A DNA stretch of 6,286 nt from a bacterium (GTDB lineage: Bacteria > SZUA-182 > DTGQ01): positions 1-6,286 of the forward strand of contig JBFLZW010000062.1 of NCBI GenBank assembly GCA_040755755.1. Direction: 5' to 3'. The notes below the pieces were generated by a model, which did not search any database, was not told the origin of the DNA, and saw only the letters and a program-made list of their open reading frames with translations. Positions 5,601 to 6,286 of the stretch are shown one piece after another; positions within the stretch are counted from its first letter, which is position 1; each line of letters starts with the position of its first letter. Position numbers and translations under genes: made by a program.

Positions 5601-6286
5601 CTCCTCCATCGCCTCCCGGCCAACCTGCAGGGTGTAGGCAAGATCAGTGAGGCTGACCGTATCAGTGGCTCTTCCGAGGAATTCCACCATCTGCTGTGCA
5701 TATGCCCTGAGCCTTTCTTTACTCCTTGCCGAGAGCACAACGATCTGCTCATTCTGTTGACCATCATGTGCTGGCTGGTTCATCAGGTCAGCTCTCTGCT
5801 GGTCCTGTGCTGGCTGGCTGAGTTGCAGCCCTGGCTCTTTATGCTCCTGGCCTGGCTCTTCATACTCCTCAAGCACGATGTGGGCATTGGCACCCCCAAA
5901 GCCAAAGGAGCTTACTCCTGCCCTCCTTGGAATAATCCAGCCATCATCGCCCTTGAGCGGCTCCCAGGGTCTGGTTTCTTTGACTATGTAAAAAGGGCTG
6001 CCCTCAAGCTGAATGTAGGGATTGAGCTCCTCGAAGTGGACCGTGGCCGGAAGCGTCTTATGCCGCATGGCCAGGATTACCTTGATAACTCCGGCTATGC
6101 CTGCCGCTGTCTCCAGGTGGCCGATATTGGTCTTCACCGAACCAAGGCCGCAGTGGGGCTTTGGGGGTGGGGTTTTGCCCCGCTTTCTATACAGCTCCTC
6201 GAAGGCTTTCTTCAAGCCGTTGATCTCGATCGGATCACCCAGACTGGTTCCTGTCCCGTGGGTTTCGATATAGCTGACTGTGGCAG
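2667..6286 (-). CDS. trans-AT modular polyketide synthase, KS(partial)-adapter-DH-KR, 5' end outside window
   Basis: The open frame enters from the right edge and runs 1205 complete codons to a TGA at 2667-2669. Residue numbers here count from the first complete codon (6282-6284). Domains in order: C-terminal part of a ketosynthase (1-140), KS adapter in place of an AT (141-335), dehydratase (350-663), ketoreductase with its structural half (671-1168), and an acidic tail of about 37 residues. There is no AT, ER, ACP or thioesterase. The protein therefore lacks a carrier for its own module; the missing cMT and ACP are at the start of the next gene, which overlaps by 4 bp. The enzyme would act in the cytoplasm as one subunit of a megasynthase supplied with malonyl units by a separate AT. 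A TTG at 6213-6215 could look like a start, but it lies inside the conserved KS sequence, so the real start is upstream of the window. Low-complexity repeats interrupt the linkers. Family call is very secure; the product is unknown. Confidence 0.97.
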   Translation of the reverse strand, partial: ATVSYIETHGTGTSLGDPIEINGLKKAFEELYRKRGKTPPPKPHCGLGSVKTNIGHLETAAGIAGVIKVILAMRHKTLPATVHFEELNPYIQLEGSPFYIVKETRPWEPLKGDDGWIIPRRAGVSSFGFGGANAHIVLEEYEEPGQEHKEPGLQLSQPAQDQQRADLMNQPAHDGQQNEQIVVLSARSKERLRAYAQQMVEFLGRATDTVSLTDLAYTLQVGREAMEERLAVVVSGIRELREKLVQYCQGEEEIENIYKGHGANNPQADLLFTGRAGEEFIRIVIQDRNLDQLARLWTLGIKIDWRLLYPTQTTNRFPRRLPLPTYPFARQRYWISKTSQVPVEDKRSIHPIHPLVDKIVPHLSLERGLVFQKTFRPADLIVRDHRIKGQSILPGVGYLEMARASASYIKGSHACILSQCTWLSPLVVQGNDNGNDNDNGNAMDVQIIIRQTGDLVNNHFTYEIQSSQGTSATTHAKGEFRMGQVDQMDQLDQVDQWLSLEEVKARCTYQIDKETLYAGFKETGIAYGPYFQGVERIWVNSEEVLGALSLPSEYQDELRLYTLHPTLMDGALQTIAGFWAASRSKGRQLMMPFAVEEVEILHPLKSQAYAYVKAAGDHTGSNSQDINPGDCQGNHLGNRRFHIAILDEAGLVCIKLHGVALREVKDQLQQFFYRPRWVPDPSPSLSTEEIPADEGMPDESTILIIYPPQGLSLAKALARAHTKDKVVEIELGSESEARQPSPAAADCDFDNCLHQLKNVHTLYFLGGIQTQEPGIDNLEALERSQEQGVLAFFRLIKSLEKHDLTRHPLRIKVITSDVCQVGSEEVIQPAGASLQGLVKSMAKEYPALEISCIDISLREIEIETGTETEAGASTRRPENTRRLENIVAAILKEPANKRGEVVAIRKVRRYIQIIEPVFLSPENHIPFKHQGVYLILGGAGGIGLEFSRYLAEAVQARLVLLGRRELNETQKEKIAHIESKGGQILYIQADATDLESMRAAIERAKSRFGHINGVIHSALVLKDQKLKTMDEETLRAALEPKVKGSVILHTVTQEEPLDFMLFFSSVQSFIGNAGQSNYAAACAFKDAFALRLRQIKPYPVKIINWGYWGSVGVVSGEGYNQRLKTLGIQSIEPEEGMEAIQRVLGHRLDQIIAVKAEDHILKGLGIDLSHQLELYPEHIPSLIDTMEDQTEFVTEFLSEEAIAGI
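3631..3666 (-). repeat. 18-bp tandem duplication (17/18 identical) in KR
   Basis: Units 3631-3648 and 3649-3666 differ at a single base. They encode TRRPEN followed by TRRLEN, an in-frame six-residue duplication in the structural KR subdomain. Near identity suggests it arose recently. Confidence 0.92.
3678..3710 (-). repeat. Glu/Ile/Thr hexanucleotide-like tract in KR structural half
   Basis: The coding strand is a purine-rich run of GAG/GAA, ATA and ACA codons encoding EIEIETGTETE. It lies in a loop of the structural KR subdomain and directly precedes the 18-bp duplication. The plus strand shows repeated CTGTCTCT-like units. Confidence 0.75.
4379..4400. repeat. perfect 10-bp inverted repeat with 2-nt centre in DH loop
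   Basis: GGTGATTGCC (4379-4388) and GGCAATCACC (4391-4400) are exact reverse complements separated by TT. A further GATTGCCC copy sits just before. The element encodes part of a Gly/Asn/Asp-rich loop near the DH C-terminus that looks like an insertion relative to ordinary DH domains. No T-run follows on the coding strand, so it is not a terminator. Confidence 0.8.
4797..4835 (-). repeat. 9-nt tandem repeat encoding (x-Asp-Gln) in DH
   Basis: The coding strand shows the unit CAR-NTG-GAY about four times, encoding QVDQMDQLDQVDQ. It lies between the first and second hotdog halves of the DH. Period nine keeps the frame. The synonymous differences between copies (CAG/CAA, GAT/GAC) show the array is not brand new. 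Confidence 0.85.
4962..4997 (-). repeat. Asn/Asp/Gly microsatellite-like tract in DH
   Basis: Thirty-six nucleotides built from AAT, GAT and GGN codons encode a run of alternating N, D and G (about GNDNGNDNDNGN). The tract sits in a loop of the first DH hotdog between two beta strands, away from the catalytic His. It resembles replication-slippage expansion of a trinucleotide or hexanucleotide unit. Confidence 0.8.
5280..5864 (-). other. post-KS adapter in place of an AT domain
   Basis: About 195 residues (141-335) separate the KS from the DH, far too short for an AT of roughly 300 residues. No GHSxG AT motif is present. The stretch begins with a Gln-rich repeat-containing tract, continues with an alpha/beta subdomain (from EQIVVLSARSKERLRAYA), and ends in LPLPTYPFARQRYWI at 321-335. 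That ending is the conserved post-KS linker which wraps back on the KS in PKSs. This layout is the main evidence that the synthase is of the trans-AT type. Confidence 0.9.
5767..5817 (-). repeat. 12-nt direct repeat at 39-nt spacing in Gln-rich linker
   Basis: The 12-mer TGTGCTGGCTGG (plus strand) occurs at 5767-5778 and 5806-5817, exactly 39 nt apart. It underlies two related peptide segments, QPAQDQQ and QPAHDGQQ, in the linker after the KS. It looks like an older in-frame duplication that has diverged. Confidence 0.6.
5830..5871 (-). repeat. 21-nt in-frame tandem repeat in KS-adapter linker
   Basis: Two adjacent 21-nt units (5830-5850 and 5851-5871) match at 17 of 21 positions by direct comparison. 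They encode two heptads containing EEPG and KEPG right after the KS. The unit length is a multiple of three, so the reading frame is kept. Confidence 0.75.
5865..6286 (-). other. ketosynthase domain, C-terminal third
   Basis: Residues 1-140 of the upstream PKS carry the second half of a condensing KS. The ETHGTGT motif has the first catalytic His at residue 9 (codon 6258-6260). The KTNIGHLETAAG motif has the second catalytic His at residue 56 (codon 6117-6119). The fold closes with VSSFGFGGANAHIVLEE. The Cys-containing half lies outside the window. Both His residues are present, so nothing seen here suggests a non-elongating KS; the usual sign of that type, loss of the HGTGT His, is absent. 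The substrate clade cannot be assigned from this third. Confidence 0.95.

Noticed and set aside
6213-6215. TTG as start codon of the upstream PKS gene
   Set aside because: The frame continues upstream into the conserved KS motif ETHGTGTSLGDP, so this is an internal Leu.

Overview
This window is an internal fragment of a giant modular polyketide synthase (PKS) cluster. All of it is coding and all of it reads on the minus strand. No acyltransferase (AT) domain is encoded in any module seen here. The ketosynthase (KS) of the first gene is followed instead by the short KS adapter ending in LPTYPFARQRYWI and then directly by a dehydratase. This layout is typical of trans-AT PKSs, in which a free-standing AT loads the carriers. 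The KS, DH, KR, methyltransferase and ACP domains are also of the style found in bacterial trans-AT systems. The host cannot be named from this fragment. Base composition looks close to balanced by eye, and trans-AT clusters occur in Firmicutes, Proteobacteria, Desulfobacterota-like bacteria and uncultured symbionts.

Layout in the direction of transcription (right to left): gene 1 (6286 to 2667, 5' end outside the window) encodes KS C-terminal part - adapter - DH - KR and then stops. Gene 2 (2670 to 1, 3' end outside the window) begins with a C-methyltransferase, followed by an ACP and the N-terminal three quarters of the next KS. The two genes overlap by 4 bp (ATGA), so their translation is probably coupled. 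There is no intergenic DNA, so no promoter, terminator, RNA gene or mobile element was found.

Read together, the two proteins form one extension module split over two chains: KS-DH-KR // cMT-ACP. With all catalytic residues present it should extend the chain by a malonyl unit, methylate the alpha carbon, reduce the beta-keto group and dehydrate it. The result would be an alpha-methyl, alpha,beta-unsaturated thioester passed to the KS that starts at the end of gene 2. The KR carries the Asp diagnostic of B-type reductases, which fits an E double bond.

The most unusual sequence-level feature is a series of short in-frame tandem repeats, low-complexity tracts and palindromes. They sit almost only in inter-domain linkers and surface loops, not in catalytic cores. 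Both window ends fall at the same HGTGT motif of a KS, which may mark a contig break in repeated KS sequence.
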